A stretch of 64,000 bases of DNA from contig JAQTXH010000004.1 in NCBI GenBank assembly GCA_028688905.1, positions 135,636-199,635 on the forward strand, read 5' to 3'. Numbering within the stretch: the first letter of the stretch is position 1; the number at the start of each line of letters is the position of its first letter. The position numbers and the translations under genes were made by a program. Positions 1-7,281 of the stretch are shown here, one piece after another. The stretch comes from Acidiphilium sp. GTDB taxonomy: Bacteria; Pseudomonadota; Alphaproteobacteria; Acetobacterales; Acetobacteraceae. The notes beneath the pieces are model-generated. The model searched no databases. It saw only the letters and a program-made list of their open reading frames with translations, and was not told the DNA's origin.

Positions 1-269
1 CCGGTGATTTCGACGACGCAACGCTCAGGCAGGATGGTGGCGTCGCGGACGTGCTTGCCGCCGGCGCGGACCAGCGCGCCGCTGCGTTCGAGGTCGCGCA
101 ACAGGGCGCGCAAGGCCGGTTTTTGTTCGGGGGTGATCGCGAACGCCCGCGCGATGTCGCCCTTGCCTAATCTGGTACCCGCGGCATCAATGAACGCGCG
201 CAGGGCAGCCTCGGACGGCATGCCCGGTGCCGGCATTCCGGACGCCGGCTTTTTAGACTTGCGGGTCAT
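1..269 (-). CDS. rnr: Ribonuclease R, N-terminal part (runs off the window)
   Basis: The minus strand encodes the first 89 residues of a protein starting MTRKSKKPASGMPAPG; the rest lies beyond the left edge. The basic start followed by a winged-helix-like stretch (residues about 18-75, with GDIARAFAIT and LRALLRDLERSGALVRAG) matches the N-terminal RNA-binding helix-turn-helix of alphaproteobacterial RNase R. RNase R is a processive 3'-5' exoribonuclease that degrades structured RNA. The catalytic RNB domain is outside the window, so the name rests on the N-terminal domain only. The next gene on the strand ends about 200 bases upstream, so this gene probably has its own promoter. Confidence 0.75.
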   Translation of the reverse strand, partial: MTRKSKKPASGMPAPGMPSEAALRAFIDAAGTRLGKGDIARAFAITPEQKPALRALLRDLERSGALVRAGGKHVRDATILPERCVVEIT

Positions 270-472
270 GCGGGCGTTGTGCTTTCGCTAAGGTTCCGAT
301 CGACGGGTTGTACGGCGATCGGGTGGCCCAGAACCCAGGATTTCCGGATTTGGTGCAAAGTCACGCCCCACGCGTCAGCTGATCTGTTCAACCCGTCATT
401 CATATCGCCAATGTGGCGCGCCGACAACGCTGATGCCGCATATCATGCACTCGGGCGCTGCAAGATTTCCTG

Positions 473-1324
473 CTATGGCGTTCTTGCCACAATGGCGCGG
501 TCGAGCGCGGCGTTGAACAATGCCCCGAGCAAAAGCGTATAGGCGGTGAGATAGAACCACATCATCAAGCCGATGATGGTGGCGAGCGGGCCATAAGTGC
601 GGCTGTAGGCGGCGAACTGGCCGACATAGACGGCGAACCCGTAGGATACGATCAGCCAGAGCAGAATCGCGACGACCACGCCGGGGATGACCGTGTGCCC
701 CAGATCGCGCCGGAACGAGGGACCGTACCGATAGAGCAAGCCGAGCGCGATGCCCATGAAACCGACCATCAGCGCAAATCCGATAACGATGGCGAGCGCG
801 GCGGCGTCCTTGCCGAGTCCAAAGAAGGTGAACAGGAGCGGTAGCCCCACCAGCACGCTGATCGCGATGACCGCGCCGATGATGGCGACCAGGGTCATTC
901 CCAATGTCACCAGTTGGAAGCGGATGATGCCACGGGTTTCCTCGCGTTTGTGGATCATGTTGAGCGCGTAAATCAGTGATTTGGTGCCAGAAGCGGTGGA
1001 ATACAAAGTGAACAGCAGCGAGATGGCCAGCCCGATGCCCAGACTGGTCTTACCGCCCGAAACCAGGTGCTGAATCCGTCCCGCAATGAGTTGAAACGCC
1101 GCCGGCGGCATCAAATGTTTCAGGTAGAGCAGTTGCGGTTCGACCGTGATCGGGTTGAAGGCGAGGCCGTACAGCGAGATGAGCGTGGTAATTGCGGGAA
1201 ACAGCGCCAGCGTGGCGTAGAAGGCGCAACCCGCCGCGACAAGTGACATTTCGCCGCTGAACAGCGTCCAGATGGCGGATTTCAGGCAGGTCCACCACTC
1301 ATGGGCGTGGGCGCGAGGCGTCAC
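473..1324 (-). CDS. YihY/virulence factor BrkB family inner-membrane protein
   Basis: A 283-residue integral membrane protein of the YihY (UPF0761) family, once misnamed ribonuclease BN. It has about six hydrophobic helices, and the family-typical segment CAFYATLALFPAITTL follows the short N-terminal region (residues about 30-46). The start is taken as GTG at 1324, which overlaps the stop codon of the upstream hydrolase as GTGA and implies translational coupling. The frame stays open further upstream, but that part only shadows the hydrolase gene. The molecular function of the family is not settled; some members are proposed transporters or envelope factors. Confidence 0.85.
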   Translation of the reverse strand: MTPRAHAHEWWTCLKSAIWTLFSGEMSLVAAGCAFYATLALFPAITTLISLYGLAFNPITVEPQLLYLKHLMPPAAFQLIAGRIQHLVSGGKTSLGIGLAISLLFTLYSTASGTKSLIYALNMIHKREETRGIIRFQLVTLGMTLVAIIGAVIAISVLVGLPLLFTFFGLGKDAAALAIVIGFALMVGFMGIALGLLYRYGPSFRRDLGHTVIPGVVVAILLWLIVSYGFAVYVGQFAAYSRTYGPLATIIGLMMWFYLTAYTLLLGALFNAALDRAIVARTP

Positions 1325-2163
1325 ACCTTGCCGCCGAGATATTGGCGGATCGCTTCGATGGTCGGGCGGTCCATCAGTGCCGGCGCGTGGCCGCAGTCGG
1401 GTACGGTGAGGGGGGTGGCACCGTCTTTGATCATGCGCTCGAAGGTGGCCTCGGTCAGCAGATCGCTCACGGCACCACGAATCGCCAGGACCGGGACGGT
1501 GATTTTCTGCCAGAAAACGCTGAGATCGGCGTCCGCCGGGGCTGACGCGCGAATCGGATCGGCGATGGCGGGGTCGTAGTGCAGCGCGAGCGCGCCGCCT
1601 TCGACCGCGCGAGCGGAGTGGCGGGCGAGGTGCGCCCATTGCGCGTCGGTCAGTTTGCCGAACGGGGCGTGGATCAGGCGCAGATGGGCTTCCAGCGCCG
1701 CGAGGTTTGCGAAGGTTGCCGGCGCTTTTGTCATATAGTCGCGGATGCGGGTCAGGGCGGCGGCGGGAATGTGCGGGCCGATGTCGTTCAACACGAGTCT
1801 GGTGATCGGAGTATGCGGTGCCGCGGCGATCACCATGCCACAGATGCCGCCGAGCGAGGTGCCGACCCAGGCGACCGGCTTGTTCAGGTACGCCAGAAGA
1901 TGGGCCAGAGCGGTCACGTAAGAGGGCGGTTGATACAGGCTGGGTTCGGCCAACCAGTCCGACCGGCCACGGCCCGGCAGATCGGGGCAGATGACGTGGT
2001 AGCGATCGGCCAGGGCTTCGGCCAGAACGTCGAAATCGCGGCCATTGCGGGTCAAGCCATGAACGCATAGCACCGCCGGATCGGCCGGGTTACCGAATTC
2101 GACGAAGGCCAGGCGGTGGAAATCCGTGCCAAGCAGATAGGGGACAAAGCCTTGTCGTGCCAT
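1321..2163 (-). CDS. Alpha/beta hydrolase
   Basis: A 280-residue alpha/beta-hydrolase-fold protein. Visible family marks are the oxyanion-side motif VLCVHGLTRNGRDF near residue 28, the nucleophile elbow GTSLGG (serine near residue 100), and a late histidine in DCGHAPALMDRP. The ATG at 2163 gives a protein starting MARQGFVPYLLG, which fits the family; upstream in-frame codons give a poor extension. The substrate cannot be read from sequence. Its stop codon overlaps the start of the YihY-type gene, so the two are probably co-translated, but no functional link is obvious. Confidence 0.88.
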   Translation of the reverse strand: MARQGFVPYLLGTDFHRLAFVEFGNPADPAVLCVHGLTRNGRDFDVLAEALADRYHVICPDLPGRGRSDWLAEPSLYQPPSYVTALAHLLAYLNKPVAWVGTSLGGICGMVIAAAPHTPITRLVLNDIGPHIPAAALTRIRDYMTKAPATFANLAALEAHLRLIHAPFGKLTDAQWAHLARHSARAVEGGALALHYDPAIADPIRASAPADADLSVFWQKITVPVLAIRGAVSDLLTEATFERMIKDGATPLTVPDCGHAPALMDRPTIEAIRQYLGGKV

Positions 2164-2173
2164 ATGTGCGGAT

Positions 2174-2395
2174 CTACAGCGGCATGTCGTGCGATGGATT
2201 TGCTTGCCAATCCGCCCATCCAAGCCGCGTTTTTCGAAATGCCGAGCAAAACCCGAACGGGCCAAGGCTAATGCCTTGCATGGTTTTGCCGCAGCGCGGG
2301 GATGTCAGATCGGTCACTTCAAACCTGTGCATGTCGGCGGGCACCTCGTCGGCGTGTGTGCGTAACATAGGGGGTGGCGGCAGGAAATCCACCAT
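2174..2395 (-). CDS. Doubtful small ORF
   Basis: An open frame of 73 codons starting at the ATG at 2395, between the hydrolase gene and the next small gene. It has no clear ribosome binding site, no recognisable motif, and a composition (many Pro, Arg, His) that could arise by chance in GC-rich DNA. It is listed only because it is the sole sensible content of this roughly 280-base stretch. Confidence 0.2.
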   Translation of the reverse strand: MVDFLPPPPMLRTHADEVPADMHRFEVTDLTSPRCGKTMQGISLGPFGFCSAFRKTRLGWADWQANPSHDMPL

Positions 2396-2444
2396 GGATA
2401 TGGTTGGCCCGGTCAGAGTCGCGACCGGCAGGACCCGATTGGGT

Positions 2445-2654
2445 TCATTTCGACGACCTGAGTGCCGCAATGGGTACACGCGAGGGCAAGGGCGCGCAGG
2501 TGCGCAGAGCAAGCCGGACCAACCGGCTTGCCACGATCGGCAGACCGGCTCGTTCCGCGTCCTGGGCGAGAGAAATCAGCCGATCGGTCAGGATCAGGGG
2601 GCTGACGATCGGTTCGTGGTGGTCGGCGATTTTCGCCGTCGCATAATCGGGCAT
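2445..2654 (-). CDS. Small conserved-looking hypothetical protein
   Basis: A 69-residue protein starting MPDYATAKIADHHEP at an ATG preceded by a good ribosome binding site (AAAGGA about 10 bases upstream). Its central part (LTDRLISLAQDAERAG, then IVASRLVRLAL) has the heptad-like spacing of an amphipathic helix, so it could be a helical protein-protein interaction module. I do not recognise a named family. The good start signal and the protein-like composition argue for a real gene. It sits between the FYDLN-acid gene and the hydrolase, all on the minus strand. Confidence 0.55.
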   Translation of the reverse strand: MPDYATAKIADHHEPIVSPLILTDRLISLAQDAERAGLPIVASRLVRLALRTCAPLPSRVPIAALRSSK

Positions 2655-2769
2655 CGCGGGGTTTTCCTTTGACAGAACAGCCATTTTGGCTGACCCCGAG
2701 ATGACCATGCCAAGATTACGTTTCGGTTAACAGAACGCGCGCCGCCCCAAAATAAATTTCCGTTTCGGA

Positions 2770-3099
2770 TCAGCGCTCATGGTCGTCGGGGTCGCGTTCG
2801 ACCTCGATATCGGTTTCGATGGCATCAGCGTCGTCTTCCAGATCGTCGGCATCGCCGAGGATATCCTCGTCGGCCACGTCGTCGACCGCGTCGGCCTCGG
2901 CGTCGTCGCCCGGTATGACCGCCGTTTTGGCCGCCTTTTTCGGGTCTTCGGGAATTGGGATGTTGCGCTTCAATTTCGGCGGTTCAACCGGTTGTTCGGT
3001 GCCGCATTTCGGGCAGACCGCCGGTTGCCTGCCGAGATCGAAAAACCGCGCGCCGCAAGATACGCAGGTGTGTTTATCGCCTAGTTCCGGCTTCGCCAT
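2770..3099 (-). CDS. FYDLN acid domain protein (TIGR02300 family)
   Basis: A 109-residue protein with an N-terminal zinc-ribbon-like half (KHTCVSCGARFFDLGR then CPKCGTEQP: two CxxC pairs within the first 35 residues) and a highly acidic C-terminal half rich in Asp and Glu. This is the layout of the alphaproteobacterial FYDLN-acid family, usually found next to aroA as here. The function is unknown; zinc binding is inferred from the cysteine pairs. The start at 3099 has a good upstream TGAGG. It is transcribed divergently from aroA, with about 115 bases between the starts. Confidence 0.9.
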   Translation of the reverse strand: MAKPELGDKHTCVSCGARFFDLGRQPAVCPKCGTEQPVEPPKLKRNIPIPEDPKKAAKTAVIPGDDAEADAVDDVADEDILGDADDLEDDADAIETDIEVERDPDDHER

Positions 3100-3215
3100 G
3101 GCAGCCTCATGCAGATGTGTCGGATGGGTTCGTCAAGCAAGGTTGTACAGGGCGCGCGCCATGCCATTCATCGTCCGCTATGTCAAACCGCGCGCGTCAT
3201 GCTAAGCGCCGCGCG

Positions 3216-4565
3216 ATGAACTCAGAACCGCCACGCCCCCATAAATCCAGCCGCCCCGCCGATCCATTGCACGGCATGATCACGGTACCGGGCGACAAGT
3301 CGATTTCGCATCGGGCGTTGATGTTCGCGGGGCTTGCGATCGGTGAAACCCGCGTCACCGGCCTGCTGGAGGGCGAGGATGTGTTGCGCACCGCCGCCGC
3401 GATGCGGGCCTTGGGGGCCGAGGTGACGCGCGACGACCCTGGCGCGTGGCGCGTGGTAGGGGCCGGGATCGGCGGGCTGCGCAGCCCGGACGACGTGCTC
3501 GACATGGGCAATTCCGGCACCGCGGCGCGGCTGCTGTGCGGGGTTCTGGCGAGCCATGACATTTTCGCGGTGATGACCGGCGATGCCTCGCTGCGGCGGC
3601 GGCCGATGCGCCGGGTGATCGATCCGCTGGCGGCATGCGGGGCGGTATTTTCGGCGCGCGAGGGGGGGCGCTTGCCGCTGGCGGTGACCGGCGCGGCCGA
3701 GGCGTTGCCATTGTCCTACCGCTTGCCGGTCGCCTCGGCGCAGGTGAAATCGGCGCTGCTGCTGGCCGGTTTGAATGCGCGCGGCGTCACCGAGATCGAG
3801 GAACCCGCGGCGACGCGGGACCATTCGGAAAACATGCTGCGCCATTTCGGCGCGTCGGTCAGTGTGGTGCCGCACGGCCAGGGCAAACTGATCCGGCTGC
3901 GCGGTCAGCCGGAGTTGATCGCGGCGGATATCATCGTGCCGGGTGATCCGTCCTCGGCGGCGTTTCCGCTGGTGGCGGCGCTGCTGGTGCCGGGATCGCG
4001 CGTCACCATCGCAGGGGTCGGGCTTAATCCGCTGCGTATCGGCCTGTTCACCACGCTGCGCGAGATGGGGGCGAATATCGTGGTGATCAACCAACGGGAG
4101 GCCGGTGGTGAACCGGTGGGGGATCTGGTGGTGAGCGCATCACGTCTGCATGGCGTTGACGTGCCGGCGGCACGCGCGCCCTCGATGATCGATGAATACC
4201 CGATTCTCGCGGTCGCCTGCGCTTTGGCGCAGGGTCCCTCGCGGCTGCGCGGTCTGGGCGAGTTGCGGGTCAAGGAGAGCGACCGGCTGGCCGCGACGCT
4301 GGCGATGCTGCGAGGGAATGGCGCGCATGTCGAGGTCGAGGGCGATGACATGATCATTGCTGGCGGGGCGAGCCGGCTTGGCGGCGGGGTGGTGATGACG
4401 CATATGGATCATCGCCTCGCCATGAGTGCGCTGGTGATGGGGCTGGCCGCTGCCCTGCCGGTGACGATCGACGATGCAAGGTTCATCGATACAAGTTTCC
4501 CCGGGTTCATCTCCCTGATGCAGGGCCTGGGAGCGGTGATCGAAGCAGGAGGGTTTGTGCCATGA
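3216..4565 (+). CDS. aroA: 3-phosphoshikimate 1-carboxyvinyltransferase (EPSP synthase)
   Basis: A 449-residue enzyme of the shikimate pathway that transfers the enolpyruvyl group of PEP to shikimate-3-phosphate. The substrate-binding motif GDKSISHRALMFAGLA lies near residue 25, NSGTAARL near residue 98, and the late motif RVKESDRLAATL near residue 350. The ATG at 3216 (MNSEPPRPHKSSR) is chosen because its short N-terminus fits relatives; an in-frame ATG at 3180 would add 12 residues, and neither has a strong ribosome binding site. The stop overlaps the cmk start as ATGA, so aroA-cmk is a coupled pair. Confidence 0.95.
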   Translation: MNSEPPRPHKSSRPADPLHGMITVPGDKSISHRALMFAGLAIGETRVTGLLEGEDVLRTAAAMRALGAEVTRDDPGAWRVVGAGIGGLRSPDDVLDMGNSGTAARLLCGVLASHDIFAVMTGDASLRRRPMRRVIDPLAACGAVFSAREGGRLPLAVTGAAEALPLSYRLPVASAQVKSALLLAGLNARGVTEIEEPAATRDHSENMLRHFGASVSVVPHGQGKLIRLRGQPELIAADIIVPGDPSSAAFPLVAALLVPGSRVTIAGVGLNPLRIGLFTTLREMGANIVVINQREAGGEPVGDLVVSASRLHGVDVPAARAPSMIDEYPILAVACALAQGPSRLRGLGELRVKESDRLAATLAMLRGNGAHVEVEGDDMIIAGGASRLGGGVVMTHMDHRLAMSALVMGLAAALPVTIDDARFIDTSFPGFISLMQGLGAVIEAGGFVP

Positions 4566-5197
4566 AGCACATCGTCATTGCGATCGATGGTCCAGCGGCA
4601 TCGGGCAAGGGAACCTTGGCCCGCCGGTTGGCGGCGGCGTTCAACCTGCCGTATCTCGATACCGGTCTGCTCTATCGTGTTGTGGCGCGGCGGGTACTGG
4701 ACCATTGCGGCGACCCATCCGATGCGGCGATGGCGACCCGGCAGGCGCTGGGGCTTGGCCGGATCGATCTGGAGCGCGGCGATTTGCGGACCCCGGAGGT
4801 TGATCTGGCGGCGAGCGCGGTGGCGTCGATTGCCTCGGTGCGGGCGGCGTTGCTCGATTTTCAGCGGGATTTTGCAACCAGTTCGGGTGCGGTGCTCGAT
4901 GGGCGCGATATCGGCACCATCGTGTTTCCGGCAGCCGATGTAAAATTGTTCATTACCGCAACGCTCGACGTACGGGCCGAGCGCCGATTCGCCGAACGGC
5001 GGGCGCAGAAGGTGGCCACCACGCTGGAGGCGGTGCGTGCCGATCTGGCGGCGCGCGACGAGGCCGACCGCACTCGCAAAGCGGCCCCGCTGCGCCCCGC
5101 CAAAGATGCGCATGTTCTCGATACCAGCACGCTTGATGCCAATCGCGCCTTTGCCGCCGCCGCCGACTGGGTGAACCAGGCGCTGGCGAAAAGGTGA
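4562..5197 (+). CDS. cmk: Cytidylate kinase
   Basis: A 211-residue (d)CMP kinase that phosphorylates CMP and dCMP with ATP for nucleotide recycling. The P-loop GPAASGKGTLARRLA starts at residue 10, the YLDTGLLYR element follows near residue 32, and DGRDIGTIVFP near residue 114 is the CMP-binding motif. It begins inside the aroA stop codon (ATGA). The aroA-cmk order is common in proteobacteria; rpsA often follows, but here parE does instead, after a gap of about 50 bases. Confidence 0.95.
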   Translation: MKHIVIAIDGPAASGKGTLARRLAAAFNLPYLDTGLLYRVVARRVLDHCGDPSDAAMATRQALGLGRIDLERGDLRTPEVDLAASAVASIASVRAALLDFQRDFATSSGAVLDGRDIGTIVFPAADVKLFITATLDVRAERRFAERRAQKVATTLEAVRADLAARDEADRTRKAAPLRPAKDAHVLDTSTLDANRAFAAAADWVNQALAKR

Positions 5198-5246
5198 CAT
5201 CAGCCACCCCCTGAAGTAAGCGGGGAACAGAACCGCAACAGGAGCG

Positions 5247-7211
5247 ATGGTGGACGATTTGTTCAATCAAGCAGCCCCCTCCGGGGATTATTCGGCCAAG
5301 GATATCGAGGTTCTGGAGGGGCTGGAGCCGGTGCGGCACCGGCCGGGCATGTATATCGGCGGCACCGATGAGGCGGCATTGCATCATCTGGCCGCGGAAT
5401 TGCTTGATAATGCGATGGATGAAGCGGTCGCCGGCCATGCTTCGATGATCGAAATGTCCTTGGCGGCCGGCAACTGGCTGAGCGTGCGGGATAACGGGCG
5501 GGGAATTCCGGTCGATCCGCATCCGAAATTCAAGGACAAATCGGCGCTGGAGGTTATCCTGACCACGCTGCATTCGGGCGGGAAGTTTTCCGGCAAGATT
5601 TATGCGACGTCGGGCGGGTTGCATGGGGTCGGCAGTTCGGTGGTGAATGCACTGGCGGAAAAGCTCGAGGTTGAGGTGGCGCGCGAGCGGGTGTTGTGGC
5701 GGCAGGAGTATGTGCGGGGCAAGCCCGTGACGGCCTTGGTCAATGCCGGGCCGGTGGCGAACCGGCGGGGGACGCTGTTCCGGTTTGTGCCGGACCGGGA
5801 GATTTTCGGGGCGCACCAGTTTTCGGCGCGGTTGCTGTATCGGCTGTGCCGGTCGAAAGCCTATTTGTTTCGCGGTGTGCGGATTCGCTGGTCGTGCGAT
5901 CCGGGATTGATCGCGTCCGGTTGGGACGTTCCGGCGAGTGTGGAATTGCATTTTCCGGGGGGGTTGGCCGATTCGCTGGCGGAGGAATTGGGCTTGTCGC
6001 CGAAGCTGGTAATGCCGGTGTGGGCGGGACTGGCCGATTTGCCGGATGCGGCGGGGCGGATCGAGTGGGCGTGCGCGTGGTTGGATAACGGCGAGGCGTC
6101 GCTGGATACCTATTGCAACACGATTCCGACGCCGCAGGGCGGCACGCATGAGGCGGGATTTCGGGCGGCGTTGCTGAAGGGGTTGCGCGGGTTTGGTGAG
6201 CAGCGCGGCAACAAGCGGGCTTCGGTGATTACCGGCGATGATGTGACGGGCACGCTGGCGGCGAAATTGTCGCTATTCATTCGTGAGCCGCAGTTTCAGG
6301 GGCAGACCAAGGAGAAGCTGACCTCGCCTGAGGCACAGAAGGTTACCGAGGCGTCGCTGCGGGATCGGTTCGAGCATTTTCTCGCGGGTGATCCGGCAAC
6401 CGCCGATAATCTGCTGGCCTATGTGATCGAGCGGGCGGAGGAGCGCATTCGGCGGCGCGAAGCGAAGGACACGCCGCGCAAATCGGCGACGCGACGGTTG
6501 CGCCTGCCGGGGAAACTGACCGATTGCAGCCGGGAATCGCGCGAGGCTACCGAGATTTTCCTGGTCGAGGGCGATTCCGCCGGCGGGTCGGCCAAGCAGG
6601 CACGCAACCGGGAAACCCAGGCGGTGTTGCCGTTGCGCGGCAAGATTCTCAACGTGGCTTCCGCTTCGACCGAAAAATTGCGGCAGAATCAGGAGTTGAA
6701 GGACCTGATCGAGGCGCTGGGGTGCGGGGTGGGCGAGCGGTTCCGGCTGGATCAGTTGCGATACGGCCGGATCATCATCATGACGGATGCGGATGTCGAC
6801 GGGGCGCATATCGCGTCCCTGCTGATGACGTTCTTTTACCGGGAGTTGCCGGAATTGATCCGGGGCGGCCATGTGTTTCTGGCGCAGCCGCCGCTGTTCC
6901 GGCTGACCCAGGGCAGCAAGTCGGTTTATGCGATGGATGATGGAGAGCGTGACCGGCTGATGAAAAGTGCCTTCAAGGGCAGTGCCAAGGTGGAGATCAG
7001 CCGGTTCAAGGGGTTGGGCGAAATGCCGCCGGCGATGCTGAAGGAGACCACGATGGACCCGAAGCGGCGGGTGCTGTTGCGGGTGATGACGCTGCCGGAA
7101 GACCGGGCGGAGACGGCGGAAATGGTGGAGAGTTTGATGGGGCGCAAGCCGGAGTTGCGGTTTCGGTTCATTCAGGATCGCGCGGCGGGGGCTGGGGAAT
7201 TGGATGTTTAA
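5247..7211 (+). CDS. parE: DNA topoisomerase IV subunit B
   Basis: The 654-residue ATPase subunit of topoisomerase IV, which decatenates daughter chromosomes. The GHKL ATPase begins after residue 20 (EPVRHRPGMYIGGTD, ELLDNAMDEAVAG), the lid motif [15 protein letters not shown] lies near residue 122, and the TOPRIM domain near residue 440 carries [14 protein letters not shown] and later DADVDGAH. The length and the lack of the extra C-terminal insert mark it as ParE; a distinct GyrB is encoded at 25.9-28.3 kb. The ATG at 5247 has AGGAG only two bases upstream, unusually tight. Transcription converges on pepN. Confidence 0.95.
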   Translation: MVDDLFNQAAPSGDYSAKDIEVLEGLEPVRHRPGMYIGGTDEAALHHLAAELLDNAMDEAVAGHASMIEMSLAAGNWLSVRDNGRGIPVDPHPKFKDKSALEVILTTLHSGGKFSGKIYATSGGLHGVGSSVVNALAEKLEVEVARERVLWRQEYVRGKPVTALVNAGPVANRRGTLFRFVPDREIFGAHQFSARLLYRLCRSKAYLFRGVRIRWSCDPGLIASGWDVPASVELHFPGGLADSLAEELGLSPKLVMPVWAGLADLPDAAGRIEWACAWLDNGEASLDTYCNTIPTPQGGTHEAGFRAALLKGLRGFGEQRGNKRASVITGDDVTGTLAAKLSLFIREPQFQGQTKEKLTSPEAQKVTEASLRDRFEHFLAGDPATADNLLAYVIERAEERIRRREAKDTPRKSATRRLRLPGKLTDCSRESREATEIFLVEGDSAGGSAKQARNRETQAVLPLRGKILNVASASTEKLRQNQELKDLIEALGCGVGERFRLDQLRYGRIIIMTDADVDGAHIASLLMTFFYRELPELIRGGHVFLAQPPLFRLTQGSKSVYAMDDGERDRLMKSAFKGSAKVEISRFKGLGEMPPAMLKETTMDPKRRVLLRVMTLPEDRAETAEMVESLMGRKPELRFRFIQDRAAGAGELDV

Positions 7212-7245
7212 TTCCCCCGATTGTTTCAACTAAAAAGAATTTTTT

Positions 7246-7270
7246 GGTTCTCTTTTTGCAAAAAAGAACC
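7246..7270. terminator. Shared hairpin between convergent parE and pepN
   Basis: An imperfect inverted repeat with arms GGTTCTCTTTTT and AAAAAAGAACC lies in the 70 bases between the two convergent stop codons, with T/A-rich flanks on both sides. The layout suits a bidirectional Rho-independent terminator, though the stem is AT-rich and weak. Confidence 0.5.
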
Positions 7271-7281
7271 ACTTGTCTTGT

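Noticed and set aside
4..291. Plus-strand open frame at the left edge
   Set aside because: The minus strand in the same place encodes a clear RNase R N-terminus; the plus frame is Arg/Ala-rich without motifs.
473..2068. A 531-codon version of the YihY-type gene
   Set aside because: The first half is only a frame-shifted reading of the alpha/beta hydrolase gene; homology starts at the GTG at 1324.
5247..7211. This gene as a second gyrB
   Set aside because: The length and the lack of the long C-terminal insert fit ParE, and a distinct gyrB is present at 25.9-28.3 kb.
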